Part shown: in pieces, positions 1 through 7,879 of the stretch
Numbering within the stretch: position 1 is the first letter of the stretch
How the letters are laid out: each line of letters begins with the position of its first letter
Assembly: GCF_020554865.1 (NCBI RefSeq)
Contig: NZ_JAJCIC010000040.1
Coordinates: 1 to 27,134, forward strand
DNA length: 27,134 bases
Source of the DNA: Lacrimispora sp. 210928-DFI.3.58
GTDB taxonomy: Bacteria; Bacillota; Clostridia; Lachnospirales; Lachnospiraceae
Direction: 5' to 3'
Notes under the pieces: model-generated
The model's database searches: none
What the model saw: only the letters and a program-made list of their open reading frames with translations
Told to the model about the DNA's origin: nothing
Made by a program: the position numbers and the translations under genes

Positions 1-37
1 AAAGAAAAGTGGTGCTGGGCGTAATCAACCAGCACCA
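1..37 (-). terminator. Intrinsic terminator of the c-di-GMP riboswitch
   Basis: On the minus strand a 9-bp stem TGGTGCTGG/CCAGCACCA (plus coordinates 10-18 and 29-37) with a 10-nt loop is followed by CTTTTCTTT (1-9). It lies about 40 nt downstream of the c-di-GMP aptamer on the same strand and is the likely expression platform. The gene it controls is beyond the left edge. Confidence 0.7.
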
Positions 38-54
38 ACTTTGTCTACAGTCTG

Positions 55-83
55 ACCGCAGTACAATACGCTTGTACTGCGGT
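55..83 (-). other. Hairpin overlapping the riboswitch 3' end
   Basis: A perfect 11-bp inverted repeat ACCGCAGTACA (55-65) / TGTACTGCGGT (73-83) with a 7-nt loop and no T-run on either strand. On the minus strand its first bases (ACCGCA) are also the last bases of the aptamer, so the two structures exclude each other. It probably forms when ligand is absent and helps bring the antiterminator halves together. Confidence 0.6.
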
Positions 84-175
84 AACTGGCTGACATTTCC
101 AAACGGAGTTAGTCCCTATAGTTTTGCGTCGCCGGATTTCTCCGGTTTTGCCCTATATATTTTGAACTTTCGCAA
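77..175 (-). promoter_or_regulatory. c-di-GMP-I (GEMM) riboswitch aptamer
   Basis: Read on the minus strand, the core motifs of the GEMM / c-di-GMP-I class appear in order: GGGCAAA (153-147), a hairpin CCGGA-GAAA-TCCGG with a GNRA tetraloop (145-132), GACGCAAA (130-123), a CTATAGGGACTAA segment (ending at 109), and a 3' part ending CAGCCAGTTACCG (92-80). A short closing pairing GCG (173-171) with CGC (81-79) fits P1. The GNRA hairpin and the CTAA/AGCC elements correspond to the tetraloop and receptor known in this class. The aptamer begins at the predicted transcription start. Family assignment rests on recognised conserved sequence; ligand binding is by family. The regulated gene is outside the window, to the left. 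Confidence 0.92.
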
Positions 176-179
176 AAAA

Positions 180-208
180 ATCATATCACAAAAATAAATT
201 TTACGCAA
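180..208 (-). promoter_or_regulatory. Promoter of the riboswitch transcript
   Basis: Minus-strand TTGCGT (208-203), 17-bp spacer, extended -10 TGA-TATGAT (-10 hexamer at 185-180). The predicted start is near 173, exactly where the aptamer begins. The -35 overlaps the stop codon of the MATE gene, so the riboswitch is transcribed independently of it. Confidence 0.6.
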
Positions 209-1619
209 GATTTTTCTCTTGGGCTTCAGGAGTCTCTGCCCCTGCTGCAATGGACCGTTCAAACCTGCGGTACACATAAAAGGAAACAGCCACCGTACAG
301 ATATCCGCCACGATCTGCGTACACACGATCCCGTACATTCCGAAAACAGCATTGAACAGGATCAGCATGGGGATATTGAACAGGGCCCAGCGCACCACTG
401 CCAGAAACAGCGCCTTGTCTCCCTTCCCCACTGCCTGGAACAGATTTACCAGATGGAAGCACATGAACATAAATGGTGTGGCAAGGCAGCGGACCCTCAG
501 GAAATTGGCCCCGATGTATACGGTCTGCTCATCGCTGATAAAAAATCGGAGGATATTTCCCGCAAATATTTCATACAGCACAATGCTCACAGCAGCGATC
601 ACCAAGCCAACGATCCTGGATAGACTCACCACACTTTTCATCCGCCCGTGATCCCCGGAGGAATAATTGTAGGCAGCAATGGGCATCATCCCCTGACAGA
701 GACCGATCCCCACATTTAGCGGAAGGCGCTCAGCCTTCAACACGATCCCTATGGCTGCCAGAGGGATATCCCCATAGCCTGTTGCCAGCTTATCGATCAC
801 CACATAGGCCAGGTCAAACAGCAGTGTTGCCAGAGCTGCCGGGATTCCCACACTGAAGATGGACTTGATGTTTTTGATCTCCGGCATACCGGACCGTGGT
901 GAAAATGTCAGTACCGTGCTCCCCCGCATCCGCAAAATGACAGCCAGATAGTAGATACAGACGATCACATTGGAGCACATGGTAGCAATACCTGCTGCCG
1001 CTGTCTCCATCCCCGCCGGAAACAGCACAAACATAAAAAGGGGATCCAGGAAAATGTTAATGACACCTCCCATGGAAACGCCAAAGCCTGCCTGCTTGGC
1101 ACAGCTGACAGAGCGGAGCAGATTGGACATGGTGACGGACATGACCGTTGGCAGGGCTCCCAGCACGATCACGCAGAATGCGTATTGTCTGGCATATTGG
1201 TACGTATCCCCGCTGGCGCCGAGAGCCATGAGAAGGGGGTGCATGAAAAGGGCCGTCATGACGGAAAAGAATACGGACATCCCAATGGAAAGATAAAAGC
1301 TAAAGGCAGAAACCTTTTTCGCCTGCTCCTCCTTCCCCGCACCCAAAAGCCTGGAGATCAGCGTTCCCCCGCCCACTCCTGCCAGCCCTGCAATGGAAAT
1401 GCAGATGTTATACACCGGCAGGATCAGGGAAGCTCCTGCTACCATCAATGGATTGTTGGTCCTTCCTATATAAAATGTATCTGCCAGGCTGTAGATCAGC
1501 ACTACCAGCTGCCCGATGATGGTGGGAATAGCCAGTGTGGCCAGGGCCTTTGGTATCGGCATTGTCTCAAATATCTCTTTGTTGTTTTTCCCAGATACTG
1601 TCTTTGTCTTCTCTAACAT
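201..1619 (-). CDS. MATE-family multidrug/cation antiporter
   Basis: This 472-residue polytopic membrane protein has the length and hydrophobic pattern of the MATE (DinF/NorM/MepA-type) family, expected to have 12 transmembrane helices in two pseudo-symmetric halves. Family-typical segments include the N-terminal PKALATLAIPTIIGQLV helix followed by YSLADTFYIGR, and the matching second-half region near IPAALATLLFDLAYVV. It should export a cationic drug or metabolite in exchange for Na+ or H+; the substrate cannot be told from sequence. The start at 1619 has an AAAGGAG site 6 nt upstream. It is the last gene of the leftmost minus-strand group, preceded by a terminator after uxuA, so it is probably a separate unit. 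Its stop codon overlaps the promoter of the riboswitch transcript. Confidence 0.93.
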   Translation of the reverse strand: MLEKTKTVSGKNNKEIFETMPIPKALATLAIPTIIGQLVVLIYSLADTFYIGRTNNPLMVAGASLILPVYNICISIAGLAGVGGGTLISRLLGAGKEEQAKKVSAFSFYLSIGMSVFFSVMTALFMHPLLMALGASGDTYQYARQYAFCVIVLGALPTVMSVTMSNLLRSVSCAKQAGFGVSMGGVINIFLDPLFMFVLFPAGMETAAAGIATMCSNVIVCIYYLAVILRMRGSTVLTFSPRSGMPEIKNIKSIFSVGIPAALATLLFDLAYVVIDKLATGYGDIPLAAIGIVLKAERLPLNVGIGLCQGMMPIAAYNYSSGDHGRMKSVVSLSRIVGLVIAAVSIVLYEIFAGNILRFFISDEQTVYIGANFLRVRCLATPFMFMCFHLVNLFQAVGKGDKALFLAVVRWALFNIPMLILFNAVFGMYGIVCTQIVADICTVAVSFYVYRRFERSIAAGAETPEAQEKNLA

Positions 1620-1642
1620 TGCTGTCTCCTTTTGCCTTCCGC

Positions 1643-1676
1643 TAAAAGAAAGGGCAGAGCCCTTTAAGACTCTGCC
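1643..1676 (-). terminator. Terminator after uxuA
   Basis: Minus-strand stem GGCAGAG/CTCTGCC (1653-1659 with 1670-1676) is followed by CTTTCTTTT. A second 7-bp hairpin AGGACAG-TTCC-CTGTCCT at 1686-1703 sits just after the uxuA stop, upstream of it in the transcript, but lacks a T-run and is probably a 3'-end stabilising stem. Together they separate uxuA from the MATE gene. Confidence 0.75.
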
Positions 1677-1708
1677 TCTTTTATTAGGACAGTTCCCTGT
1701 CCTGATAA

Positions 1709-2803
1709 TTACTTCTTTTCCTCAGCCAGCTTGTCCAGCAGATCCCATACGCCCAGCATATACTGAATGCCCAGTGCGCGGTCATACTTGCCGTAGCCAG
1801 GACGGCAGTTGCCAGGACCTTCGTCCCACAGCTGACGGCCATGGTCCGGACGGATATAGCCTTCGTAACCGCCCTCGTGATATGCACGGAGGATATCAAT
1901 GATACCGGTCTCGCCGCAGCAGTCGCGGTGAGCAGCCTCAGAGAAGTCACCATTCGGGAAGTGGTGAATGTTGCGGATGTGGGCAAATGCGATGCGGTCG
2001 CAGTGCTTGCGAACGATAGCAGCCACATTATTCTCCGGGTTTGCGTTCATGGAACCGGAGCAAAGTGTCAGGCAGTTGTACGGATCATCAACCATTGCCA
2101 GGAATCTGTCAATAGCCTCTGCATTTACCAGCAGGCGCGGAAGTCCGAAGATATCCCACGGCGGATCATCCTGATGGATCGCCATCTTGATATCACACTC
2201 ATGACATACAGGCATCAAAGCCTCCAGGAAATATTTCAGGTTCTCCCAGAGAACTTCCTTTGTAACAGGCTTGTAAGCCTTGAACAGCTCGTCCAGCTTT
2301 GCCATACGCTCTGGCTCCCAGCCCGGGAAGGTCATGTTGTACTTCTCAGTAAAGTTCAGGATATAGTCTGCCATGGACTTGTAGTCATCCTGGATCATAT
2401 CCTTCTGATAAAACAGGGCGGTGGAGCCGTCTCCTACCGGGTGGAACAGATCTGATCTGGTCCAGTCAAAGATCGGCATGAAGTTATAGCAGATAACCTT
2501 CACACCAAATTTGGAAAGGTTGCGGATCGTCTGTTTGTAATTCTCAATATACTGGTCTCTTGTCGGAAGTCCGATCTTGATATCATCATGTACATTAACA
2601 GATTCCACCACATCCATGTTGAAGCCATATGGCTCCAGCTGCTTCTGAACTTCGGCGATCTCATCGATCTCCCAGATCTCACCGGGCATCTTATTGTGAA
2701 GTGCCCAGACAATGCTTGTTACGCCCGGAATCTGCTTAATGTCAGCTAAGGTGATCGGGTCGTTGCCTTCCCCGTACCAGCGCCATCCCATCTGCATTGG
2801 CAT
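1709..2803 (-). CDS. uxuA: Mannonate dehydratase
   Basis: UxuA (EC 4.2.1.8) dehydrates D-mannonate to 2-keto-3-deoxygluconate in the hexuronate (glucuronate) pathway in the cytoplasm. The 364-residue product begins MPMQMGWRWYGEGND, and the family's FRWYG-type start, the PGVTSIVWALHNKMPGE(I/V)W segment and an extended metal-binding TIM-barrel core with CHECDIKMAIHQDDPP, CSGSMNANPENN and FAHIRN elements are all present. I chose the ATG at 2803 because AAGGAGG lies 8 nt upstream; an in-frame ATG 11 codons earlier lacks such a site. The usual partners uxuB, uxaC and kdgK/kdgA are not in the window, so the rest of the pathway is elsewhere. A TATACT hexamer lies just upstream of the ribosome-binding site, but I see no convincing -35. 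Confidence 0.95.
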   Translation of the reverse strand: MPMQMGWRWYGEGNDPITLADIKQIPGVTSIVWALHNKMPGEIWEIDEIAEVQKQLEPYGFNMDVVESVNVHDDIKIGLPTRDQYIENYKQTIRNLSKFGVKVICYNFMPIFDWTRSDLFHPVGDGSTALFYQKDMIQDDYKSMADYILNFTEKYNMTFPGWEPERMAKLDELFKAYKPVTKEVLWENLKYFLEALMPVCHECDIKMAIHQDDPPWDIFGLPRLLVNAEAIDRFLAMVDDPYNCLTLCSGSMNANPENNVAAIVRKHCDRIAFAHIRNIHHFPNGDFSEAAHRDCCGETGIIDILRAYHEGGYEGYIRPDHGRQLWDEGPGNCRPGYGKYDRALGIQYMLGVWDLLDKLAEEKK

Positions 2804-2923
2804 AAGTTGTTTCCTCCTTAAATAGGTAGTATACATTAGTCAAAGAACTAACTGCTTCTATATTAACAGATAATAGCAAAAAAGTCACTGGTTTTGTTTC
2901 TAAAATCTTTGCATATTTTCCAG

Positions 2924-3868
2924 CTATAGCTGCCCCAATTTGAGATGGTACTGTTCGATCAGCCGATCATGATATTGGCTCACAATATATAGGAAGCCGG
3001 CCATGATCTCCATGAACGGAAATACAAGCATCCCCAGCAAGGCTATGATAAACCGGAAGATACCCATCTTAGGAAAATAGATCTTTAAGACCAGCAGAAT
3101 GGATATAAAGCCAAAGCAGACCAGGTAGAGATAGCCCAGGATCCCGATCGTCAGGACCGTATTCTGCAGCAGCTCATTTTCAAGGGGCTTTGCAAGCTTT
3201 GTGATGTAAGCGCAGAATGCCAGCCCTGCAGCATAGCCTGTCCACTTGGGCGGGGCATACAGATACACGGATTTTGGCTTCTGCACCGGAAAACGGAGCC
3301 TGCGCAGGATCAGCAGGCTGATCTCATAGACGAGAAAGCCCTGGAACACTCCCAAAAGGGTCATGGAGACAACAAACATCTGTTTCAGATAATTCGTTGA
3401 CATCATCTGCTCCGGCACCACAGCCCCTGACTGTTCAAAGATGGAGCCCATCATCATCTGCATCTCGGCAACCTCTTTATTCAGGTCAAAGCCGAACAGA
3501 AAGCCCAGCACTATGGTGTTTAGGACGCTCACCACTGCCGACATGGCCATCACTGCGAACAGTGTTTTTGTCATATCCACCTTATGATACAGGCAGCCGC
3601 CGAATATAAGTCCAATGGAAACCTGGGTCACTGCATAAAAAATGGTGGTAAAGCTTCCATACAGGAAGGAAATGAATGACATGGCAAGAAAGACCGGTAC
3701 GCCGCTTTTTAAGCCGTACATTGCCGAATAGGCGACCATTGGGACCGGATACAGGAACAAAAAGATATCCTGGAACAGATTTCCCGTCTGCCGGTTCAGC
3801 AAAAGCAGTACACCGAAAATTGCCGTGACCATTGCGCCTGTTGTGATTTTAAGTGATTTCTTATTCAT
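2924..3868 (-). CDS. DUF2232 (YybS-like) membrane protein
   Basis: A 314-residue protein with about eight hydrophobic segments, from VTAIFGVLLLLN near residue 15 to the C-terminal ALLGMLVFPFMEIMAGFLYIVSQY segment. The pattern and the YPVPMVAYSAMYGLKSGV region resemble the DUF2232/YybS family of integral membrane proteins, whose biochemical role is not established (they look like ECF-transporter S-components or membrane scaffolds). It follows the lipoprotein gene by 42 bp on the same strand, so the two are probably cotranscribed. Its ribosome-binding site (AGGA, 12 nt upstream) is weak. I see no terminator between it and uxuA. Family call is moderately firm; function is unknown. Confidence 0.75.
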   Translation of the reverse strand: MNKKSLKITTGAMVTAIFGVLLLLNRQTGNLFQDIFLFLYPVPMVAYSAMYGLKSGVPVFLAMSFISFLYGSFTTIFYAVTQVSIGLIFGGCLYHKVDMTKTLFAVMAMSAVVSVLNTIVLGFLFGFDLNKEVAEMQMMMGSIFEQSGAVVPEQMMSTNYLKQMFVVSMTLLGVFQGFLVYEISLLILRRLRFPVQKPKSVYLYAPPKWTGYAAGLAFCAYITKLAKPLENELLQNTVLTIGILGYLYLVCFGFISILLVLKIYFPKMGIFRFIIALLGMLVFPFMEIMAGFLYIVSQYHDRLIEQYHLKLGQL

Positions 3869-3910
3869 CGTTCTTTTTCCTGCAATTCTTTTCTATATTT
3901 TGCGGCACGA

Positions 3911-5188
3911 TCATCTCTTATTCAGCTGCGCTCTCAGCTCCCCGGCGGTCATAGGCGTTTCCATATTCTCATATCCGCCCGCATCGTAAGCCGCACATTC
4001 CTCCGGGGAGGCCTCCGCACCATTTATATAGCTGACGCTGTAATATCCCACGGAGCCCATTTCGTTTTCATCGGGGATCCCGTTTCCATTGGCATCATCA
4101 AAATTGTAGGTCTCTATCTGCACCACGGTCTCCATGGTATGCCGGGTACTGGCTGTCATGTAGGTCGTATAGTAGATGGCTCCCGCATAGTCATGGTTGA
4201 AATTTACCAGGCTGTTCTTTCCCGGAGCGTATTCGTAGCCTGCATTTCCCCCTGCTCCATAGAACCAATGATCCATCAGCGTGTATACGGTTCCATTATC
4301 ATATGTATACAGGCTCACATAGTAGCCATTGACCCCGGAGGCCAATTCCGGGATATCATTGCCGTCAAAATCAATGAGGCCGTACCCATTTTCTGCCGTA
4401 CTCTCCAGCTCACAGAGTCTGATCACAGCCTCATATGCCTCCTGATAGCTGGTAAACTCACCATTCCTTTTCCCATCTGACAAAAGCCTGCGAATCTCCG
4501 GCACTGACAGTGCTGCCGCCTGCTCGGATATATGCTCCGACAGCTGCTCCTGTGAGACAAAATATCGCTCAAAGCCGCCTCCGCCGGTGGGAAACCCATA
4601 ATAAACAGCTGCAAAGCTTGTACTGCCATATGTCTCGATCAGCAGAATATCCGTGTTCCCGTCATAATTGATATCATAAAATGATACTGCATCCAGACTG
4701 GTAAATGTCTCTCCTGCCAGCCTCTCAGGCACGTACGGCCGGATCTCTGTGAGGATACTTCCGTCCTGGATGATCTGCATAACAGGATCTGCCTGTTCCC
4801 CTGAAGGGGAAAAAGGAACGAACCAGACCTTTCCGTCATACTCGCTGAGCTCCACCTCAAACGTCTGCCCTGCAATGCAGCCTTCGCCAAACATTCCTCT
4901 TATGCTGTCTGCCTTTGAAGTCTCCCGGCCGTCTGATCCTGAGGCATCCGCACCCGCTGCGTCTGTTTTTGCAGCATCTGCTGCCTGGATATCTGTTTTC
5001 GCAGCATCCGGCCGATCCATATCCAGGATCAACGGCTCTTCTTTCCTGCTGCCATTGCTGCCATCCAGACCTGCGCTCTCTCCCATCTTCTGCCCCTGAC
5101 CGCACGCCGCAAGCATCCCGGACACTGCCAACAGGAAAGCAAGCCTCGCTGCCTTTTTCAGGCCTCGGTATTTTTGCCAAACCATCAT
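3911..5188 (-). CDS. Secreted lipoprotein with calcium-loop-like repeats
   Basis: The 425-residue product has a signal peptide (KKAARLAFLLAVSGM) ending in a clear lipobox LAAC with Cys29, so it should be lipid-anchored on the outer face of the membrane. Residues of about 50-90 are a low-complexity linker rich in Ala, Asp, Lys and Ser. Three Asp/Asn-rich loops of the DxDGNxD type follow: DINYDGNTDI, DFDGNDIPEL and DANGNGIPDENE; such loops resemble FG-GAP/VCBS or dockerin-like calcium sites. No enzymatic domain is recognisable. Start at 5188 has GGGAGG 6 nt upstream. It is divergent from pckA and probably heads a two-gene unit with the DUF2232 gene. Role unknown; surface sensing or polymer binding is only a guess. 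Confidence 0.85.
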   Translation of the reverse strand: MMVWQKYRGLKKAARLAFLLAVSGMLAACGQGQKMGESAGLDGSNGSRKEEPLILDMDRPDAAKTDIQAADAAKTDAAGADASGSDGRETSKADSIRGMFGEGCIAGQTFEVELSEYDGKVWFVPFSPSGEQADPVMQIIQDGSILTEIRPYVPERLAGETFTSLDAVSFYDINYDGNTDILLIETYGSTSFAAVYYGFPTGGGGFERYFVSQEQLSEHISEQAAALSVPEIRRLLSDGKRNGEFTSYQEAYEAVIRLCELESTAENGYGLIDFDGNDIPELASGVNGYYVSLYTYDNGTVYTLMDHWFYGAGGNAGYEYAPGKNSLVNFNHDYAGAIYYTTYMTASTRHTMETVVQIETYNFDDANGNGIPDENEMGSVGYYSVSYINGAEASPEECAAYDAGGYENMETPMTAGELRAQLNKR

Positions 5189-5219
5189 CTGAAACCTCCC
5201 GCCTTATGATTCTATCATG

Positions 5220-5249
5220 ATTATAATGCTGCCACCCTCCTAATGGCAA
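5220..5249 (-). promoter_or_regulatory. Promoter of the lipoprotein gene
   Basis: Minus-strand TTGCCA (5249-5244), 18-bp spacer, TATAAT (5225-5220). The hexamers match consensus at 5/6 and 6/6. Predicted start is about 25 nt ahead of the start codon. Confidence 0.55.
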
Positions 5250-5311
5250 GAAGTAAAAAAAGATCCATGTTAAATAATTGTCATTTTTTTCATAAATTTC
5301 GCGGATTTTTA

Positions 5312-5339
5312 TTGACTTCTTGAATTTATCATGTAAAAT
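5312..5339 (+). promoter_or_regulatory. pckA promoter
   Basis: TTGACT (5312-5317), 16-bp spacer, TAAAAT (5334-5339). Both hexamers match consensus at 5/6. It gives a leader of roughly 80 nt before pckA. Confidence 0.7.
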
Positions 5340-5424
5340 TGGTAATAGGGGCCAGTTGATCCTGGTTTTCCCATTCTTCATTTCGCACCTATTACTATTT
5401 AAAAGAAAAGAGGTTAAATGCAAA

Positions 5425-7029
5425 ATGGCAAAGATTGATTTGAACAAGTATGGTATTACTGGAACTACAGACATTGTGTACAACCCTTCTTATGAAGCTT
5501 TATTTGAAGAAGAGACCAAACCTGAGCTGGAAGGCTATGAAAAGGGTCAGGTCAGCGAACTTGGTGCTGTAAATGTAATGACTGGTATTTACACAGGCCG
5601 TTCACCAAAAGACAAATTCATCGTAATGGATGAAAATTCAAAGGATACTGTATGGTGGACCTCTGATGAATACAAGAATGATAACCACCCGGCAAGTGAG
5701 GAAACCTGGGCAGCAGTAAAGAAAATTGCTCAGAACGAGCTTTCTAACAAGAGACTTTTCATCGTAGATGCTTTCTGCGGCGCTAACAAGGATACCCGCA
5801 TGGCGATCCGTTTCATCATGGAAGTAGCATGGCAGGCTCACTTTGTTAAAAATATGTTCATCATCCCGACCGATGAGGAGCTTGAGAACTTCGAGCCGGA
5901 TTTCGTTGTTTACAACGCATCCAAGGCAAAGGTTGAAAATTACAAGGAGTTAGGCTTAAACTCTGAGACAGCCGTTGTATTTAACATCACAAGCCGCGAG
6001 CAGGTTATCATCAACACCTGGTACGGCGGTGAGATGAAGAAGGGTATGTTCTCCATGATGAACTACTATCTGCCATTAAAGGGCATCGCTTCCATGCACT
6101 GCTCTGCCAACACAGATATGAACGGCGAGAACACCGCGATCTTCTTTGGCCTGTCCGGCACAGGTAAGACCACCTTATCAACCGATCCAAAGCGTCTTCT
6201 GATCGGTGATGACGAGCACGGCTGGGATGACAACGGCGTGTTCAACTTCGAGGGCGGCTGCTATGCAAAGGTTATCAACCTGGACAAGGAATCTGAGCCA
6301 GATATCTACAATGCGATCAAGCGCAATGCTCTTCTTGAGAACGTTACCCTGGATGCAGAGGGCAAGATTGATTTCGCTGACAAGAGCGTAACCGAGAACA
6401 CCCGTGTATCTTACCCGATCAACCATATTGAGAAGATCGTACGCCCGGTTTCCTCCGCTCCTGCAGCTAAGAATGTGATCTTCCTGTCCGCAGATGCCTT
6501 CGGCGTACTGCCTCCAGTATCCATTCTGACGCCAGAGCAGACACAGTACTACTTCCTGTCCGGTTTCACAGCTAAGCTTGCCGGCACAGAGCGCGGGATC
6601 ACAGAGCCTACACCTACCTTCTCTGCTTGCTTTGGCCAGGCCTTCCTTGAGCTTCATCCTACAAAGTATGGTGAAGAGCTCGTTAAGAAGATGGAGAAGA
6701 GCGGCGCTAAGGCATACCTGGTAAATACCGGCTGGAACGGAACAGGCAAGCGTATCTCCATCCGTGATACACGCGGCATCATCGATGCGATCTTAAATGG
6801 CGACATTCTGAATGCACCGACAAAGAAGATCCCATACTTTAACTTTGAAGTTCCCACTGAGCTTCCTGGCGTAGATCCTGCGATCCTGGATCCTCGCGAC
6901 ACCTATGCAGATGCTTCTGAGTGGGAAGAAAAGGCAAAGGATCTGTCCGGCAGATTCGTTAAGAACTTTGCAAAATATGAAGGCAACGAGGCTGGAAAGG
7001 CCCTGGTTGCAGCTGGTCCTCAGTTATAA
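5425..7029 (+). CDS. pckA: Phosphoenolpyruvate carboxykinase (ATP)
   Basis: PckA (EC 4.1.1.49) interconverts oxaloacetate + ATP with PEP + CO2 + ADP in the cytoplasm; in gut anaerobes it often runs in the carboxylating direction toward succinate or propionate. The 534-residue length is typical of the ATP class. Visible motifs: the substrate-binding TGRSPKDKF segment, the P-loop [11 protein letters not shown] at residues 242-252, the [18 protein letters not shown] kinase/metal segment, and the C-terminal [16 protein letters not shown] region. I start at ATG 5425 ([10 protein letters not shown]), preceded by an A/G-rich AAAGAGG site; an in-frame ATG 35 codons upstream is closer to the promoter than a start should be. 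It is monocistronic: its own promoter upstream and a strong terminator 13 nt after the stop. Confidence 0.98.
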   Translation: MAKIDLNKYGITGTTDIVYNPSYEALFEEETKPELEGYEKGQVSELGAVNVMTGIYTGRSPKDKFIVMDENSKDTVWWTSDEYKNDNHPASEETWAAVKKIAQNELSNKRLFIVDAFCGANKDTRMAIRFIMEVAWQAHFVKNMFIIPTDEELENFEPDFVVYNASKAKVENYKELGLNSETAVVFNITSREQVIINTWYGGEMKKGMFSMMNYYLPLKGIASMHCSANTDMNGENTAIFFGLSGTGKTTLSTDPKRLLIGDDEHGWDDNGVFNFEGGCYAKVINLDKESEPDIYNAIKRNALLENVTLDAEGKIDFADKSVTENTRVSYPINHIEKIVRPVSSAPAAKNVIFLSADAFGVLPPVSILTPEQTQYYFLSGFTAKLAGTERGITEPTPTFSACFGQAFLELHPTKYGEELVKKMEKSGAKAYLVNTGWNGTGKRISIRDTRGIIDAILNGDILNAPTKKIPYFNFEVPTELPGVDPAILDPRDTYADASEWEEKAKDLSGRFVKNFAKYEGNEAGKALVAAGPQL

Positions 7030-7041
7030 TCCATTGACAGC

Positions 7042-7078
7042 AAAAAAGCGGCGGGTGAGCGATCACCTGCCGCTTTTT
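7042..7078. terminator. Bidirectional terminator between pckA and a convergent gene
   Basis: AAAAAA, then GCGGCGGGTGA / TCACCTGCCGC (11 bp with one G-T pair, 4-nt loop), then TTTTT. A T-run follows the stem on either strand, so it can end both pckA and the convergent DUF2798-like gene. Confidence 0.9.
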
Positions 7079-7090
7079 ACTGCCTATGGA

Positions 7091-7627
7091 TCATTTTGCG
7101 AAAAAACGCTTAAATACCGCCCTGACTAGCGGCTGTATAAAGAATATCTGCGAGAAAAATGCAAAGGGGAAATTAAAGCAGACAAGCTTCAGCCAGTTCG
7201 CAAGCAGCGTCAGGATGGAAAAGCCCTGATAATAGGGATAATAGAACCATGCTGCAAGAAAGCTCATGGCAGGGCACATCAAAAGGACCGTGGCGCTTAT
7301 GATCATGGTCTCGAAGATCATCGGATGGCTGCTCTCGGGATCAAATACCATGCTTGCGATCTTAAATGAACAGGGACTTCCCATGATACATTCCAAACCA
7401 AATGCAAAAATAAATTCGATCAGAATGAGCGCCCACACAGGCAACATCCTTCCGAACATATAAACTCCCCCCTGGGCGTTGATTGCATGTATAACAGAAT
7501 CTGCTCCCGTCAGGTTCATGAGCAGATTTCCGTTGATCACATACAGGCTGTAAAAAACGTATGCGTGAACAGTTACGATCACGGTCAGGAAAGCGAAGAC
7601 CTTCCTTTGAAATTGAGTTGTTGGCAT
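7091..7627 (-). CDS. DUF2798-like membrane protein
   Basis: A 178-residue protein with four predicted membrane helices in two similar halves: KVFAFLTVIVTVHAYVFYSLYV and LPVWALILIEFIFAFGLECI, then IISATVLLMCPAMSFLAAWF and LVCFNFPFAFFSQIFFIQPL. Each half starts with a helix carrying a short loop and ends with a helix plus a basic tail, the layout of the DUF2798 family, which often occurs as a tandem of two units. I start at 7627 (MPTTQFQRK), which has AGGAGG 7 nt upstream; an in-frame ATG 24 codons earlier has none. Function unknown. It is a single-gene unit converging on pckA. Confidence 0.8.
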   Translation of the reverse strand: MPTTQFQRKVFAFLTVIVTVHAYVFYSLYVINGNLLMNLTGADSVIHAINAQGGVYMFGRMLPVWALILIEFIFAFGLECIMGSPCSFKIASMVFDPESSHPMIFETMIISATVLLMCPAMSFLAAWFYYPYYQGFSILTLLANWLKLVCFNFPFAFFSQIFFIQPLVRAVFKRFFAK

Positions 7628-7755
7628 GTTTGTTCCTCCTGAATTTAGGCACAAAAAAACACAGGCAATGCGGAGTTTCTGATCCAGTGTAAACTTCATA
7701 ATTACCGTGATCAGATTTACGTGCTCAGCACTACTTGTGTCGTCTATGAGCCGTT

Positions 7756-7784
7756 ATTAAATTACAGGAAGGATTCTATCACAA
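7756..7784 (-). promoter_or_regulatory. Possible promoter of the DUF2798-like gene
   Basis: Minus-strand TTGTGA (7784-7779), 17-bp spacer, TTTAAT (7761-7756). Matches are only 4/6 and 5/6, and the leader would be about 120 nt, so this is tentative. Confidence 0.3.
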
Positions 7785-7827
7785 ATCTTTCCGAAAAATC
7801 AAGCGTTAATTTGAACCTCACATCTTG

Positions 7828-7857
7828 TTTGCAAAAAATAAAAATATTTGTTATAAT
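7828..7857 (+). promoter_or_regulatory. Promoter of the multidrug-export operon
   Basis: TTTGCA (7828-7833), 18-bp spacer, extended -10 TGT-TATAAT (hexamer 7852-7857, a full consensus match). Predicted start near 7864, leaving a leader of about 75 nt before the MATE gene. Confidence 0.75.
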
Positions 7858-7879
7858 AGGTACGGACGCGACCGTTTCT

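Noticed and set aside
1841..2455. Plus-strand open frame of 204 codons
   Set aside because: It is antisense to uxuA, has no ribosome-binding site and no family resemblance; a shadow of the real gene.
5341..5395. Inverted pair GTAATAGG / CCTATTAC in the pckA leader, suggesting a leader switch
   Set aside because: The first arm straddles the predicted transcription start, so only part of it would be in the RNA. There is no T-run or alternative pairing, and no known riboswitch motif; probably chance or a DNA-level dyad.
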